NCBI RefSeq assembly: GCF_029867415.1
Contig: NC_081183.1
Coordinates: forward strand, 66,538,336-66,602,335
DNA length: 64,000 nt
Origin: Vicia villosa
Lineage: Eukaryota > Streptophyta > Magnoliopsida > Fabales > Fabaceae
Direction of reading: 5' to 3'
Below, in pieces: positions 33,593 through 45,953 of this stretch. The notes below the pieces were generated by a model. That model saw nothing but the letters and a program-made list of their open reading frames with translations, had not been told where the DNA came from and did no database searches. The position numbers were made by a program, and so were the translations under genes. Each line of letters begins with the position of its first letter. The stretch's first letter is position 1.

Positions 33593-36500
33593 CTATAATC
33601 CTTCACAAAGACAAATGCCTAGTTTACTTCTTAGATTTTCAAATTGATTTGCATCCAAAGCTTTTGTGAAAATGTCAGCCAGTTGAAGATTTGTAGCAAC
33701 ATGTTCCAAGGCAATTATTTTATCCTCAACAAGATCTCTAATGTAATGGTGTCTAATATCAATATGCTTGGTCCTGCTGTGCTGAATGGGATTCTTTGAA
33801 ATGTTAATGGCACTTAAGTTATCACAATATAATGTCATGACATCTTGTGTGACATTGTATTCTGTTAACATTTGTTTCATCCAAACAAGTTGAGAGCAAC
33901 TACTTCCAGCTGCAATGTATTCCGCCTCTGCAGTGGATAAAGACACACAGTTTTGTTTCTTGCTGAACCATGAAATGAGATTATTCCCCAAGAAGAAACA
34001 TCCTCCCGAAGTACTTTTTCTGTCATCAGCACTTCCAGCCCAATCTGCATCACAATATCCAGTGAGAATAGGTTCACACCCATGAGAGTAGAGCATCCCA
34101 TACTCACAAGTTCCATTGACATATTTCAGGATCCTCCTGACTTGATTGATATGACTGATCTTTGGATCTGCTTGATACCTAGCACACACACCAACAGCAA
34201 AAGCAATATCAGGTCTACTGGCTGTGAGATACAGCAGACTTCCTATCATGCTTCTATATAAACTTTGATCTACACTGGTTCCCTTTTCATCTTTTGACAA
34301 CTTTAAGTGAGTAGGAGCTGGTGTTCTTTTGTGAGTAGCATTTTCCATTCCAAACTTTTTAACAATGTTTTTAGCATACTTACTCTGAGAGAGAAAGATT
34401 GAATCTTCCATCTGTTTAACTTGCAGCCCAAGAAAATAAGTTAATTCTCCAACAAGGCTCATTTCAAATTCTGATTGCATCTGATCAACAAAATGTCTGG
34501 TCATCTTGTCTGACATCCCACCAAACACAATATCATCCACATAGATTTGAGCAATCAGGATCTTTCCTCCTTCATCTTTAACAAAAAGTGTTTTATCTAT
34601 TCCTCCTTTTCTGTACCCATTACCAGTAAGAAATTCAGTTAGTCTCTCATACCAAGCTCTAGGGGCTTGTTTTAGTCCATAAAGAGCTTTTCTTAGTTTG
34701 TACACATAGTCAGGATGATTTGGATCAGCAAAACCTTTAGGTTGCTCCACATAAACTTCCTCACTCAAGTATCCATTCAAGAAAGCACTCTTCACATCCA
34801 TCTGGTATAGTTTGAATTTTAGAATACAAGCAACTCCTAGCAGTAATCTAATTGACTCAAGTCTAGCAACTGGAGCAAAGGTTTCATCAAAGTCAATCCC
34901 TTCAACTTGAGTGTATCCTTGAGCAACTAGCCTTGCTTTGTTCCTGACAACAGTTCCCAGTTCATCTGACTTGTTCTTGTAAACCCATTTTGTTCCAATG
35001 ACATTAGTACCTTTAGGTCTTGGTACCAGCTCCCATACTTCATTCCTTTCAAACTGCCCTAGTTCTTCCTGCATGGCATTAATCCAGAACTCATCTGTTA
35101 ATGCTTCCTTGACATTTTTAGGTTCAATTTTTGACACAAAACAAGAGTTTGAAACTACTTCCCTTGACCTTGTAGTAATTCCACTGTTGGGGTCTCCTAT
35201 AATAAGTTCACTAGGATGATTCTTTTGAACTCTTATAGATGGACTCTTGTTAGGAGGTTCAGTCTCAAATTCTGTGATAGTAGGATTGCAATCATCTTCT
35301 CTTGTAGATCCTTCAGCTGTAATATCCCAGAATGTTCCGACATCTTCTGTGACATCTGCTTGAGTGTGAACATCATCAACCACAACATTTATGGACTCCA
35401 TTATTATTCTGGTTCTTGAGTTGAACACTCTATAGGCTCTACTGTTTGTAGAGTAGCCCAGAAAGATTCCTTCATCACTCTTGGGATCCATCTTCCTTCT
35501 GTGATCTCTATCAGCAAGAATGTAACACTTACTACCAAACACATGGAAGTATTTGACAGTGGGTTTTCTTCCCTTCCAGATATCATATAGGGTGGTAGAG
35601 GTTCCTTTTCTTAAGGTAACTCTATTATGGACATAACAAGCAGTATTCATGGCTTCAGCCCAGAAGTAGATAGGAAGATTCTTAGCATGGATCATGGCTC
35701 TGGCTGATTCTTGAATAGTTCTATTTTTTCTTTCAACAACCCCATTTTGCTGTGGAGTAATAGGGGATGAGAATTCATGATGTATTCCTTCAGAGGAGCA
35801 GAAATCAGCAAACTTTTGATTCTCAAATTCCTTTCCATGATCACTTCTAATTCTCACAACACCATTTTCCCTTTCTCTTTGAACTCTTTGACATAGATCC
35901 TTGAAAACATCAAACACATCTGACTTTTCTCTGATGAAGTTTACCCAAGTGTATCTGGAGTAGTCATCCACAACCACATAAGCATATTTCTTTCCTCCAA
36001 GACTTTCTATTTGCATTGGTCCCATTAAGTCCATATGGAGCAGTTCAAGAACTCTGGAAGTGGTCAGATGTGTAACCTTTGGATATGACATCCTGGTTTG
36101 TTTTCCTACCTGACATTCACCACATATTCTTCCTTCATCAATTTGTAGCTTAGGAATTCCTCTCACAGTTTCTAGAGAAATAATCCTTTTCATACCTCTT
36201 AGATGAAGGTGACCAAGTTTCTGGTGCCACAGCTTTGCTTCTTCTTCTTTAGAACAAACAGTTGAGTAGCTGGATTCATGAGACACCCACAAGTAGCAGT
36301 TATCTTTGGATCTGACTCCCCTCATTACTACTTCCTTTTCTTCATTAGTAACCACACACTCAGCTTTAGTGAAGTTGACTTGGTATCCTTGGTCACAGAG
36401 TTGACTGATGCTTATGAGGTTAGCAGTCAGTCCTTTGACCAACAAAACACCTTCTAAATTTGGTACTCCTGAACAGTCTAGTTTTCCAACTCCTTTGATT

Positions 36501-38287
36501 TCTCCTTTAGCTCCATCTCCAAAGGTTACATAGCTAGTAGAATGATTCTTGATATCAACAAGCAGATTCTTGATTCCAGTCATGTGTCTGGAACATCCAC
36601 TGTCAAAATACCAATCTTCTTTGGCTGAAACTCTAAGAGATGTATGGGCTATTAAAGCCATATTTTTAGGTTTCCATTGTTGCTTCTGGATGGGCATGAT
36701 CTGCTTAGGTTTGTAGTAAGGAGCTTGATCTGGGTATCCATATAATCTGAAGCAAAAAGGCTTAATGTGCCCAAATCTTCCACAGTAATGACATCTCCAT
36801 CTTTGAAACTTTCTCTTCATTTCACTTTTCTCGTGATGTTGAGTCACATGTTTTGACATAGGTTTCACCATCTCAGCTTCAGGTTTGGTTCTGCTACTGT
36901 CTTGTGAAATTTTCTTTGCACCAACAAATCCTATGCCAGACATATCTCCTGAACTTTTTCCAATCTGCAAGATCTCTTCCAACATATCTGAGCCACTGTT
37001 CAACATTTTTACAGATTTTGACATCTGATCGAGTTTGGATTGTAACATGATAATTTCACTGTTTAATTCAGATATAGTTTTACTAAGCCCTTTGTTATCA
37101 GCCTCCAACTGAACTATGTATTTCTTCTGCTTTTCACCTTGTTGACAAACTTCAGCACTTCTGATACACAGCTTTCTGTAGGAGGTTGCCAGTTCTTCAA
37201 AGGTTAGCTCATCTTCACTAGAATCTTCATCAGAATTGCAAACCCCAGTAAGGGCTGTAACATGTTTGGCTGATTCTTCTTCAAAATCACTTTCAGAATC
37301 TTCATCAGACCAGGAGACTGACAATCCTTTCTTTTGTTTCTTGAGATAAGTGGGACATTCAGCTCTAATATGTCCATACCCTTCACATCCATGACATTGA
37401 ATCCCTTTGCTGTGATTGTATTTTTCTTCTGGTTTAGCTCTTCTGCCAGAGTCATAGGATCTACTGATGTTAGATGAGATGTTCTTGGCATTAGGTCTTG
37501 GCTTCTGATCCATTCTTCTCATAATTTTGTTGAATTGTTTACCAAGCATAGCTATAGATTCAGATAGATTCTCTTCTCTACTTTCCTCTGCTTCTTCTTG
37601 AGAGTTGGACACAAAAGCTATGCTTTTGTTCTTCTTTTCAGAATTTTCACTGATCCCCATCTCAAAGGTTTGAAGAGATCCAATTAACTCTTCTACCTTC
37701 ATTTTGCTGATGTCCTGTGCCTCTTCTATAGCTGTAACTTTCATATCAAATCTCTTAGGTAGGGACCTAAGGATTTTTCTCACCAGCTTTTCATCAGACA
37801 TTTTCTCTCCCAAAGCTCCTGAGGTATTAGCAATATCAAGTATATTCATATGAAAATCCTTAATACTTTCATCATCTCTCATCCTCAGATTTTCAAACTT
37901 CGTAGTTAGCAGTTGAAGTCTTGACATCTTCACTTTGGAGGTGCCCTCATGAGTAGTCTTGAGGGTATCCCAGACATCTTTGGCTAGTTCACACTGGTGT
38001 ACCAGTCTGAATATATTCCTATCAATTCCATTGAATAAAGCATTTAAGGCTTTAGAGTTGCCAAGCGCCAATGCCTCTTCATCTTTGTCCCATTCTTCCT
38101 CTGGTTTAAGAGTTTTCTTGCCATCTTTATCAGTAATGACAGGATGTTCCCATCCTTTGTTCACAGCTCTCCATGCTTTACTATCCACGGATTTCAGAAA
38201 AGCTACCATGCGAGGTTTCCAATAATCATAATTGGAACCATCCAGAATGGGTGGTCTAATCACAAATCCACCACCTTCTTTGTCCAT
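33593..38287 (-). CDS. SIRE VIII gag-pol polyprotein, intact
   Basis: 1564 residues from ATG 38287, 70 bp inside the 5' LTR; no internal stop. Domains in order: copia-type gag ([12 protein letters not shown] near the start); two CCHC zinc knuckles (about 298 and 499); aspartic protease DSG at 562-564; GAG-pre-integrase zinc-binding region; integrase with [16 protein letters not shown] and [13 protein letters not shown] around the three acidic residues; reverse transcriptase with [13 protein letters not shown] and YVDD at 1249-1252; RNase H with [18 protein letters not shown] and LYCDNLSA. Replicates the element through an RNA intermediate. The length and single frame are what is expected for SIRE-type copia elements. 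SIRE VII and IX carry broken versions. Confidence 0.93.
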   Translation of the reverse strand: MDKEGGGFVIRPPILDGSNYDYWKPRMVAFLKSVDSKAWRAVNKGWEHPVITDKDGKKTLKPEEEWDKDEEALALGNSKALNALFNGIDRNIFRLVHQCELAKDVWDTLKTTHEGTSKVKMSRLQLLTTKFENLRMRDDESIKDFHMNILDIANTSGALGEKMSDEKLVRKILRSLPKRFDMKVTAIEEAQDISKMKVEELIGSLQTFEMGISENSEKKNKSIAFVSNSQEEAEESREENLSESIAMLGKQFNKIMRRMDQKPRPNAKNISSNISRSYDSGRRAKPEEKYNHSKGIQCHGCEGYGHIRAECPTYLKKQKKGLSVSWSDEDSESDFEEESAKHVTALTGVCNSDEDSSEDELTFEELATSYRKLCIRSAEVCQQGEKQKKYIVQLEADNKGLSKTISELNSEIIMLQSKLDQMSKSVKMLNSGSDMLEEILQIGKSSGDMSGIGFVGAKKISQDSSRTKPEAEMVKPMSKHVTQHHEKSEMKRKFQRWRCHYCGRFGHIKPFCFRLYGYPDQAPYYKPKQIMPIQKQQWKPKNMALIAHTSLRVSAKEDWYFDSGCSRHMTGIKNLLVDIKNHSTSYVTFGDGAKGEIKGVGKLDCSGVPNLEGVLLVKGLTANLISISQLCDQGYQVNFTKAECVVTNEEKEVVMRGVRSKDNCYLWVSHESSYSTVCSKEEEAKLWHQKLGHLHLRGMKRIISLETVRGIPKLQIDEGRICGECQVGKQTRMSYPKVTHLTTSRVLELLHMDLMGPMQIESLGGKKYAYVVVDDYSRYTWVNFIREKSDVFDVFKDLCQRVQRERENGVVRIRSDHGKEFENQKFADFCSSEGIHHEFSSPITPQQNGVVERKNRTIQESARAMIHAKNLPIYFWAEAMNTACYVHNRVTLRKGTSTTLYDIWKGRKPTVKYFHVFGSKCYILADRDHRRKMDPKSDEGIFLGYSTNSRAYRVFNSRTRIIMESINVVVDDVHTQADVTEDVGTFWDITAEGSTREDDCNPTITEFETEPPNKSPSIRVQKNHPSELIIGDPNSGITTRSREVVSNSCFVSKIEPKNVKEALTDEFWINAMQEELGQFERNEVWELVPRPKGTNVIGTKWVYKNKSDELGTVVRNKARLVAQGYTQVEGIDFDETFAPVARLESIRLLLGVACILKFKLYQMDVKSAFLNGYLSEEVYVEQPKGFADPNHPDYVYKLRKALYGLKQAPRAWYERLTEFLTGNGYRKGGIDKTLFVKDEGGKILIAQIYVDDIVFGGMSDKMTRHFVDQMQSEFEMSLVGELTYFLGLQVKQMEDSIFLSQSKYAKNIVKKFGMENATHKRTPAPTHLKLSKDEKGTSVDQSLYRSMIGSLLYLTASRPDIAFAVGVCARYQADPKISHINQVRRILKYVNGTCEYGMLYSHGCEPILTGYCDADWAGSADDRKSTSGGCFFLGNNLISWFSKKQNCVSLSTAEAEYIAAGSSCSQLVWMKQMLTEYNVTQDVMTLYCDNLSAINISKNPIQHSRTKHIDIRHHYIRDLVEDKIIALEHVATNLQLADIFTKALDANQFENLRSKLGICLCEGL

Positions 38288-38339
38288 AGTACCAGAAAAT
38301 ATTGTCCCTAGATCTCACCCAGTAAAAACAGGCAGGGTG

Positions 38340-38354
38340 CCTGCTCTGATGCCA
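38340..38354 (-). other. Primer binding site of SIRE VIII
   Basis: On the minus strand TGGCATCAGAGCAGG starts 2 nt after the LTR end. It fits the initiator-methionine tRNA site usual for copia elements, with one change from TGGTATCAGAGC. Confidence 0.8.
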
Positions 38355-38356
38355 AT

Positions 38357-39287
38357 TGAAATTCTGGACTCAGACACGCGATGTCGAGAAGGATGTTACG
38401 ACATTACTATCTGAATGCTTTTAAACAAATGAACAAGAAGTAAACAGAATAACAACACAAGAAAGTTGTTAACCCAGTTCGGTGCAAACACACCTACATC
38501 TGGGGGCTACCAAGCCAGGGAGGAAGTCCACTATAAGTAATATCAATTTAAAGGTAATACAGATCAAGATTACTCCTTTCACTTAATATCTACCCAATGC
38601 AACTTCAATCTAAACAACTTAGATCAGAGATCCTACTCACTCCCCCTCAATCACAGCAGTGATGAAAAACAGTCAACGAATAACAAAAGAAGACACACTT
38701 CTAAGACACAACTTGATCTTGCTTAAAAGCTTTGATCAAGTACAATAGTACTCTTGCTTAAAAGCTTTGAGTACTTCTTACAACTCAAATCAAAACACCT
38801 AGACCAAGACAACCATCATGATGATTGTTTGGCTTACAAGAAAGCTAGAACGAAAACTTAAACAACGAACTCTTAAAGCTTCTCAACCAAAAACCCTCAC
38901 GTCATCAGCAGCTCTTACGTAGAATATATAGCCTTCATAAAAATACAGCAGCTGGGCCTTGGATCCACAAATAGTTTTAACCCTAATAAAATTAATCTCC
39001 ATAAATCAAGGAACTAAAATAATAACCATCAAAGACGTCCTTGAATCAGATCAGAATCCATCATTACCAAATAAAGCGCATAGGATCTTATCAGATCACA
39101 TAACCATAAATAGAAATAGAAAAGAACGTAACAGCTGCGAATGTCATGACATCGGCCTTGACATCAGGTAAAGGCCTGCATAAGGAAAAACTTCACAACA
39201 GTAGAATGCATGTCATGACACCAGGTTTGACAAGATAGAACCACAATTAGTTTTACCAAAAATTACAGCCAATCAACAACATCTACA
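38357..39287 (-). repeat. 5' LTR of SIRE VIII
   Basis: 931 bp, same length as 30084-31014. About five substitutions seen, for example in the TAAGTAAAC, GATTTTTTGG and AATATTAACC segments of the other copy. Palindrome ATGTCATGACAT at 39141-39152. Confidence 0.93.
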
Positions 39288-40996
39288 ATTCCTAGAAGCA
39301 ACATAATCCATCCTGGAATTATGTGCAACCTTCAGTGCATCTAAACCTGCATGTACCTTAAGCTTTACAAATTTAAAACGAACACCAACAGAAAGTTCAG
39401 AAGGTTTGGTTTTGAATTGGGTGGTTGAAGAGTCTGGGTTCAGAATGAAGTAGCGTTCAGGTTCTCTTGAGAACAAGACAAAGGTTAAAGAAGAGGATAA
39501 AGAAGATGAAGAATCTGCGGTGGAGGAGGTTGAGGGATCAATTAAAGGTGAGATTGCAGAAGGAATGGATGTGGTTGAGAATATATTTTCAGAAGGGATT
39601 TGAGGAAAAACAACGTTGAAACGTTGGGGGTCAAGAGTTGGTAGTGGTTGATGTCTTTTAGAAGTGGTGGAAGAGGATGGAGGATCAGAAGGAGGTGATC
39701 TTTTCTGAGGTGAAGGGTCAGAGGTAGACTGTAAACTGGAGGAGTCTACATTGTCTATATCTTCTATGAGCTTCTGAAGTTGTTTATAAGTTCTGGGTAT
39801 TTTCAGGGATTCTGTTGATATTCGTTCAAAATTAGTATTATTAGGTACAAAATCAAAGATAGCAATACCTGAAGATTTCTTCTGCTTCTTTGCTTTCTTA
39901 GCATCATGTCCTTCTTCTGTGACCTTTCTTTTCAGCTTCTTCTCTTTCTTCTTCTTATCCTTCTTCCTTAACTCATCCAGAGATGGAAGAGTTCTTCCAC
40001 AAATCCAAACAGGATCAACAATAGATTGTGCTTTAACACAAGATTTCAAATAGCGTTTGACATATTTATCTAGCTCCTCTTTGCACATATGAGAGAAACC
40101 AACAACAGGAGTTCTTCTGGTCAGAATATCTGGAAACACTTTTGGAGGAGTGGTCACCTTTTCAATCAAGTGCATCCTTTTGAGAGAGTGAGCATTTAAA
40201 ATACTCCCACGAATAGCAGTCAAGTTCTAAGAAGAGCCAGCTGCTCTCAGAGTATCTATCAGACCACTCTCAGTCAGAATATCTGATACCATTCTTCCAA
40301 AAGGAATAGTATTCTTCTTAATCTTGGGAAACTTTAGAAGTTCTTCTTCCCTTGATTCTTCAACATTAGTCTTCAGATGTTGAAACAGAATATGAGGTAG
40401 ATTGACTCTCATACCTTTTCCAATGCAGAACAAAACATACTTATGATCTTGATTGACATAGGTAGCAGAGTTTGTTGTCTTATGTGATAGAAAGATCCCA
40501 GAATGATCTTTGCCCATACTCTGTAGGAAGGCTTCAGGTCAGTAGTGTAGGGAGAGGCGACTCCAGAAGTAAATAACTCTAGGTCAACTTTTTCCCAATC
40601 AGCTCTACCTGGGAGAGCTCCAGTAATTCCACCTATACCATCAAGGTTGTACATTTTCCTTACCAGCTTTTCAGTCACAACAACTTCATGACCTAACACG
40701 AAGGAAATGATAGCAGTTGAAGTAATAGTGGCATGTGTCCAGAATTCCTTAACCAACGTAGGGTAAACTGGTCCAATCAACCATTCAAAGAAGTTTGTCC
40801 ATCCTTGTACTAGCATTCCAATTTTGATTTTAAAATCATGAGCCATAAGATTTTCAAAATCCATCATAGTTTCACAGAGAACCTCCAGCTCGTCATAAGG
40901 AATCAAACAAGTCTTCAAAGGAGTGTTTGCAGATTTCTTTTGTTGAACTTGTTTTGAAGTTGAGACCTTACATTGAACATTTAAAGAAGAAGCCAT
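39288..40996 (-). pseudogene. SIRE VII envelope-like protein, N-terminal part, broken
   Basis: ATG at 40996 (MASSLNVQ). The frame runs to 40409, but homologous-looking sequence continues in another frame from about 40517, so a frameshift lies in 40409-40517. A stop follows at 40227-40229, and the frame then continues to the SIRE VIII insertion point. The N-terminal half has a folded domain (LVQGWTNFFEWLIGPVYP), then a strongly basic region (KKKEKKLKRKVTEEGHDAKKA) and Ser/Pro-rich sequence. The rest is at 29371-30083. Total coding about 2.4 kb. Not closely similar to the SIRE VIII or IX proteins by eye. Confidence 0.7.
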
Positions 40997-41498
40997 GGAT
41001 TCACACTGAGATTTAGGGTTTCGTAACTAGGGTTTATGAAAAGAGAGAGATAGAGACGAAAATGCACAGACAAAGAATAATGAAGATGAATGGAAAGAGA
41101 TGAAATGATATAGAGATGAGTTTATATAGGCACGGATTTAAAATGATATGCAATATGATTCTGAATGAAAGAGATTACAGACAATGAATCAAATAGCATT
41201 TAATGTTGAATGATGTTAGGGTAAAACGTGATATTTGAAATGATTTGCATAGTTACCTAGGGTGGCGTCTCATCAACTGCACGCATGCTTATCCCTTCAG
41301 AGTGAACACGTGTTCATCTTCTGGAATAGCTGGTGACAGCTGTTTTGCTTTAAAAGTCATTCTGAATCAACTTAGACATATGAAACGTTAGCAATAACAG
41401 AATCAGAATATCTAATTGATCAACATTTTCAGAACTTCTGATAAGAGAAATAAATGATCATTTCAAATTTAATCCATATATCAGAACTTCTCATCCTT
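40997..41498 (-). other. Spacer between pol and envelope-like ORF of SIRE VII
   Basis: 500 bp without a gene. It contains a TATA box at 41121-41128 and, toward the ATG, a CTCTCT-rich leader-like stretch. Confidence 0.6.
41121..41128 (-). promoter_or_regulatory. TATA box in front of the SIRE VII envelope-like ORF
   Basis: Minus-strand CCTATATAAACTC, 125-132 bp upstream of the ATG at 40996. Position and sequence are like a regular plant promoter and would allow a separate mRNA. Not proven. Confidence 0.45.
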
Positions 41499-42985
41499 TC
41501 ACTCTGGGCATAAATCCATACTGATATTCTTCATAATGAACTTAAACCTATCTTCAGCAAGGAGTTTTGTAAAGATATCAGCCCATTGATGGTCTGTATC
41601 AACAAATTTTAAAGATAGAACACCCTTCTGAACATAGTCCCTAATGAAATGATGTTTAATCTCAATATGTTTAGCTTTGGAATGAAGAATTGGATTCTTA
41701 GATAAACAAATAGCAGAAGTATTATCACAGAAGATAGGAATGTTACTCTCATATATCTGATAATCTTCTAGCTGACTTTTCATCCAGAGCATCTTTGTAC
41801 TACATCCAGCAGCAGCAACATATTCTGCTTCTATTGTAGAGAAGGCAATTGTAGCTTGCTTCTTGCTATACCAGGAGATCATATGACTTCCCAGAATCTG
41901 ACAGCTTCCAGAAGTACGTTTTCTTTCAACTCTATCTCCAGCGTAATCAGCATCACAATAACCTACTAAGTTGTATTCTTCAGATCTTTTGTAGACTAAA
42001 CCAACATTAGTAGTGCCTTGCAGATACCTCAGAATTCTCTTAACAACAGTTAAGTGAGATTCTCTAGGATCTGATTGGAATCTTGCACACAGACAAACAC
42101 TGAATAAAATATCAGGTCTAGAAGCAGTAAGATATAGAAAAGATCCAATCATACCTCTGTAGAGCTTCTGATCTACCTTCTTACTTACCTCATCCTTACC
42201 TAATACACACGTTGGATGCATAGGAGTCTTTGCTTCTTTGCTTTCTGAAAGATTAAACTTCTTCAAAAGTTCTTTCACATACTTGGTCTGATGAACATAA
42301 GTTCCTTCAGAAGTTTGATTGATCTGGATCCCAAGGAAATACTTGAGTTCTCCCATCATGCTCATTTCAAATTCTGCCTGCATAGACTTAGCAAACTCCT
42401 TTCCAAGTGTAGCATTAGATGTTCCAAAGATAATATCATAAACATATATTTGACAAATTAAAATATCCATTTTAAAGGTTTTACAGAAGAGAGTTGTGTC
42501 CACTTTTCCTCTAGTGAAACCATTATCCAGAAGGAAAGAACTTAATCTTTCATACCAAGCTCTAGGAGCTTGCTTCAGTCCGTATAATGACTTCTTTAGT
42601 TTAAAACATGTTCTGGAGACTTAGAGTCTTCAAAACCAGGAGGTTGATGGACATAGACTTCTTCATCTATATAACCATTTAAAAAGGCACTCTTAACATC
42701 CATCTGATACAGAGTGATGTTGTTCTGAGTGGCAAATGAAATTAACAAGCGAATTGATTCTAACCTGACTAGTGGTGCAAAGGTTTCTGTGTAGTCAATA
42801 CCTTCTTGCTGACTATAGCCCTAGGCAACCAGTCTGGCTTTGTTTCTTACAACTTCTCCTTTTTCGCTTAGCTTATTTCTGAAGACCCACTTAGTTCCAA
42901 TGATGTTAAATCCTTTTGGTCTTGGAACCAGATCCCAAACATCATTCCTTGTAAACTGATTTAGTTCTTCTTGCATGGCAATTAT
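41499..42985 (-). pseudogene. SIRE VII reverse transcriptase and RNase H, broken
   Basis: Two frames: 42985-about 42600 in the integrase frame, with a stop near 42822-42824, then a frameshift near 42600-42610. The RNase H half is open from 42503 to 41499 (334 residues). The RT active site reads YVYD instead of YVDD, so the enzyme should be dead even without the breaks. RNase H motifs (GYCDADYAG, STIEAEYVA, FCDNTSA) remain. Confidence 0.8.
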
Positions 42986-44590
42986 CTAGTCAGCATCTTC
43001 CAGAGCTTGATCAACAGAAGTTGGCTCAATAAGAGATACTAGACCAAATTGACATTCTGCATTGTTCTTAAGGAATGCTCTAGTTCTGATGAGATCATCT
43101 TTCTTTTCAATGATAACATCTTCTGAGTGAGCAGAGTTGAGTCTAGAAGATCTTCTGATAGTTGGCTCTTCAGAGATTCTGAGATTCTCTAATGAAGCGG
43201 CAACTTGATCTTCTGAAACTTTGCTTCTAGGTTCTTCATGATCTGAGATAGGGATATCTATATCTGCAAAATTCTCAAACTGCTTTGGTTTTTCAAGACC
43301 AAGCTTATCATGAAATCTGATATTGATTGATTCTTCAACAACCAATGTTTCAGTATTGTATACTCTGTAGCCTTTAGAGCATTCAGAATATCCAAGAAGG
43401 AAACACTCCTGTGCCTTAGAATCAAACTTATGCAGATGATCTTTGGTGTTCAGAATATAACATACACATCCAAATGGATGGAAAAATGAAATGTTAGGCT
43501 TTCTATTCTTCCACAATTCATAAGGAGTCTTATTAAGAATAGGTCTTATGGAGATTCTATTCTGAATATAACATGCAGTGCTAATTGCTTCTGCCCATAA
43601 ATGCTTAGCCATATTGGTTTCATTGATCATGGTTCTGGCCATTTCTTGTAGAGTCCTATTCTTTCGTTCTACAACTCCATTTTGCTTTGGAGTTCTAGAA
43701 CGAGAGAAATCATGGGCAATACCATTTTCTTTGAAATAAATTTCAAAGAACCTGTTCTCAAATTCACCACCATGATCACTTCTAACCTTTATGATCTTAC
43801 ACTCTTTCTCAGATTGGATCTGAGTGCAGAAATCAAAGAACACTGTATGTGACTCATCCTTGTGTTTCAAGAACTTTACCCATGTCCATCTGCTATAGTC
43901 GTCTACGATGACTAATCCATATTTCTTCCCTCTAATTGATGTTGTTTTAACTGGGCCAAAAAGATCAATGTGCAGAAGTTCTAGCGGCCTAGAGGAAGAG
44001 ACAACATTCTTAGACTTGAATGCTGGTTTTGAAAACTTCCCTTTCTGACATGCTTCGCAAAGAGCATCTGATTTGTATTTCAGATTAGGGAGTCCTTTGA
44101 CCAGATTAAGTTTTTTAATCTGAGAAATCTTTCTCAAATTAGCATGACCTAATCTTTTGTGCCAGACCCACTGCTCCTCACTAACAGAAAGAAGGCAAGT
44201 AACCTTTTGATTCTTAAGATCTGTAAGATCAATCTTATAAATGTTGTTATTTCTCCTTCCTGTAAATAGGATTGAGCCATCCTTCTGACTAATAGCTTTA
44301 CATGAATTTTGATTAAAGATTATGTCATAACCATTGTCACTTAATTGACTTATGGACAATAAGTTATGAGCTTATCCATCTACTAGCAGAACAATAGTTA
44401 TAGAGGGAGAGTTACCAATGCTTATAGTTCTAGAGCCAACGATCTTGCCCTTCTGGTTCCCTCCAAACTTAACTTCTCCAGCAGATTTAAGCACCAGGTC
44501 TTGGAACATAGACCTTTTTCCCGTCATGTGCTGCGAGCACCCAGAGTCCAGGTACCATGACATGTTTTCCTTTGTCTTCTTGGCTGCCAA
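42986..44590 (-). pseudogene. SIRE VII protease and integrase, broken
   Basis: Protease DSG in WYLDSGCSQHMTG near the start. A stop at 44372-44374 separates it from the integrase (44359-42986), which shows HKRLGHANL, LLHIDLFGP, RSDHGGEFEN and [10 protein letters not shown]. The frame ends with a TAG at 42986-42988 where Trp is expected in this family (LEDAD then stop). Confidence 0.8.
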
Positions 44591-44962
44591 GGATATCTGC
44601 AGCAGGAATTATCTTTTACTTAGGTACCCACATTCTTTTGGGTCTTTTTGGGTTAGTCTTCCTCAAGTTCTAATTGAACTGAGGCTTAACACAAAAATTA
44701 ATAGGAGGTATAGCATGATATTCCCTATTCTGAATAACATGATATTTTCTAGAATGTGCAACATGCTTCTTGGTGTGTGTTATGTGGAAACTCTTAGCAT
44801 GTGATGTGTGCCTAATATCACGTGAGTGGCCATACTTGAATTGATCATACAGAGGTTTGTATGTGATTTTCATCTCATCAACAGATTCAAGTTTATATGG
44901 GGTTTCACCCTCATAGCCTATGCCAATTCTTTTGTTTCCACTAACTGCATATATCATAGAGG
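44591..44962 (-). pseudogene. SIRE VII gag-protease linker remnant
   Basis: A frame-shifted segment (open at 44957-44670) of His/Lys-rich sequence. I see no CCHC zinc knuckle here or in the gag, so part of the nucleocapsid region appears deleted. Confidence 0.5.
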
Positions 44963-45871
44963 CTAGTTGACTTCTGCCAAAACCTCTAGATAAAAACTTC
45001 TGAAGTTCTTGAACTTTCTTTGCTTACTTTTCCAGAGTTGATTTACTCTTCTGGAGATCATGGAAAGTTCATCTTCTTCTTCTTCTGATTCTGACTCTTC
45101 AGAATCTTCTTCTTCAGCCTGAAAAGCGTTAGTGCATTTTTTATTATTAGATTTTAATGCAATAGACTTACCTTTCTTTTGAGGCTCATTTGCATCCAGC
45201 TCTATTTCATGACTTCTTAAGGCACTGATCAGCTCTTCAAGAGAAACTTCATAAAGATTCTTAGCAATCTTGAATGAAGTAACCATTGGGGCCCATCTTC
45301 TGGGCAAGCTTATGATGATCTTCTTGACATGATCAGCCTTAGTATATCCCTTGTCAAGTACTCTTAATCCAGCAGTCAGAGTCTGGAATCTTGAGAACAT
45401 TGCTTCAATATTTTCATCTTCCTGCATCTTGAAAGCTTCATACTTATGGATTAAAGCAAGAGCTTTTGTCTCCTTGACTTGGGCATTACCTTCATGAGTC
45501 ATCTTCAAGGATTCAAAGATGTCATAGGCAGTTTCTCTGTTTGTTATTTTCTCATATTCAACATGAGAGATATCATTCAGCAGAATAGTCCTTGACTTGT
45601 GATGATTTTTGAATTGTTTCTTTTGATCATCACTCATTTCTTGTCTTGACATATTTACTCCACGAGCATTTATAGGATGTCTGTAACCATCCAAGACTAG
45701 ATCCCATAAGTCACCATATTGACAAAGAAAGTAACTTTCGAGTCTATCTTTCCAGTACTCAAAGTTTTCACCATCAAAAACTGGTGGTCTATTATAGCCA
45801 TTGAAGCTACTACTTCCAATACCATTGTTGTTTTGTTCAGTAGGAACAGATGTAGCTGTTGTATCACCCAT
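44963..45871 (-). pseudogene. SIRE VII gag (truncated)
   Basis: 302 residues from ATG 45871, 83 bp inside the LTR. Copia gag features: PPVFDGENFEYWKDRLESYF, AYDIFESLKMTHEG, DENIEAMFSRFQTL. It ends by frameshift after the acidic SEESESEEEEDEL region, before where the zinc knuckle should be. Confidence 0.75.
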
Positions 45872-45934
45872 ATAGACTTTGTGTTTTTATCCCTGAATCT
45901 GTTGTCTAACACGGTTAAGTGCTTGCACCTAGAA

Positions 45935-45951
45935 CCGGCGCTCTGTTGCCA
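45935..45951 (-). other. Primer binding site of SIRE VII
   Basis: Minus-strand TGGCAACAGAGCGCCGG, two bases after the LTR. Resembles the methionine-tRNA site TGGTATCAGAGC with two changes. Confidence 0.6.
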
Positions 45952-45953
45952 AT

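Larger units (their letters stand above)
30084..39287 (-). mobile_element. SIRE/Maximus-type element VIII, complete, open and apparently young
   Basis: 9204 bp with two 931-bp LTRs (30084-31014, 38357-39287), 5-bp duplication ATTCC (30079-30083 and 39288-39292), primer site, polypurine tract, an uninterrupted 1564-residue gag-pol and an uninterrupted envelope-like ORF. By eye the LTRs differ at about five positions and have no indels, so the insertion is recent. It sits inside the envelope-like gene of SIRE VII in the same orientation. All catalytic motifs I checked are present, so it may be autonomous. Confidence 0.93.
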
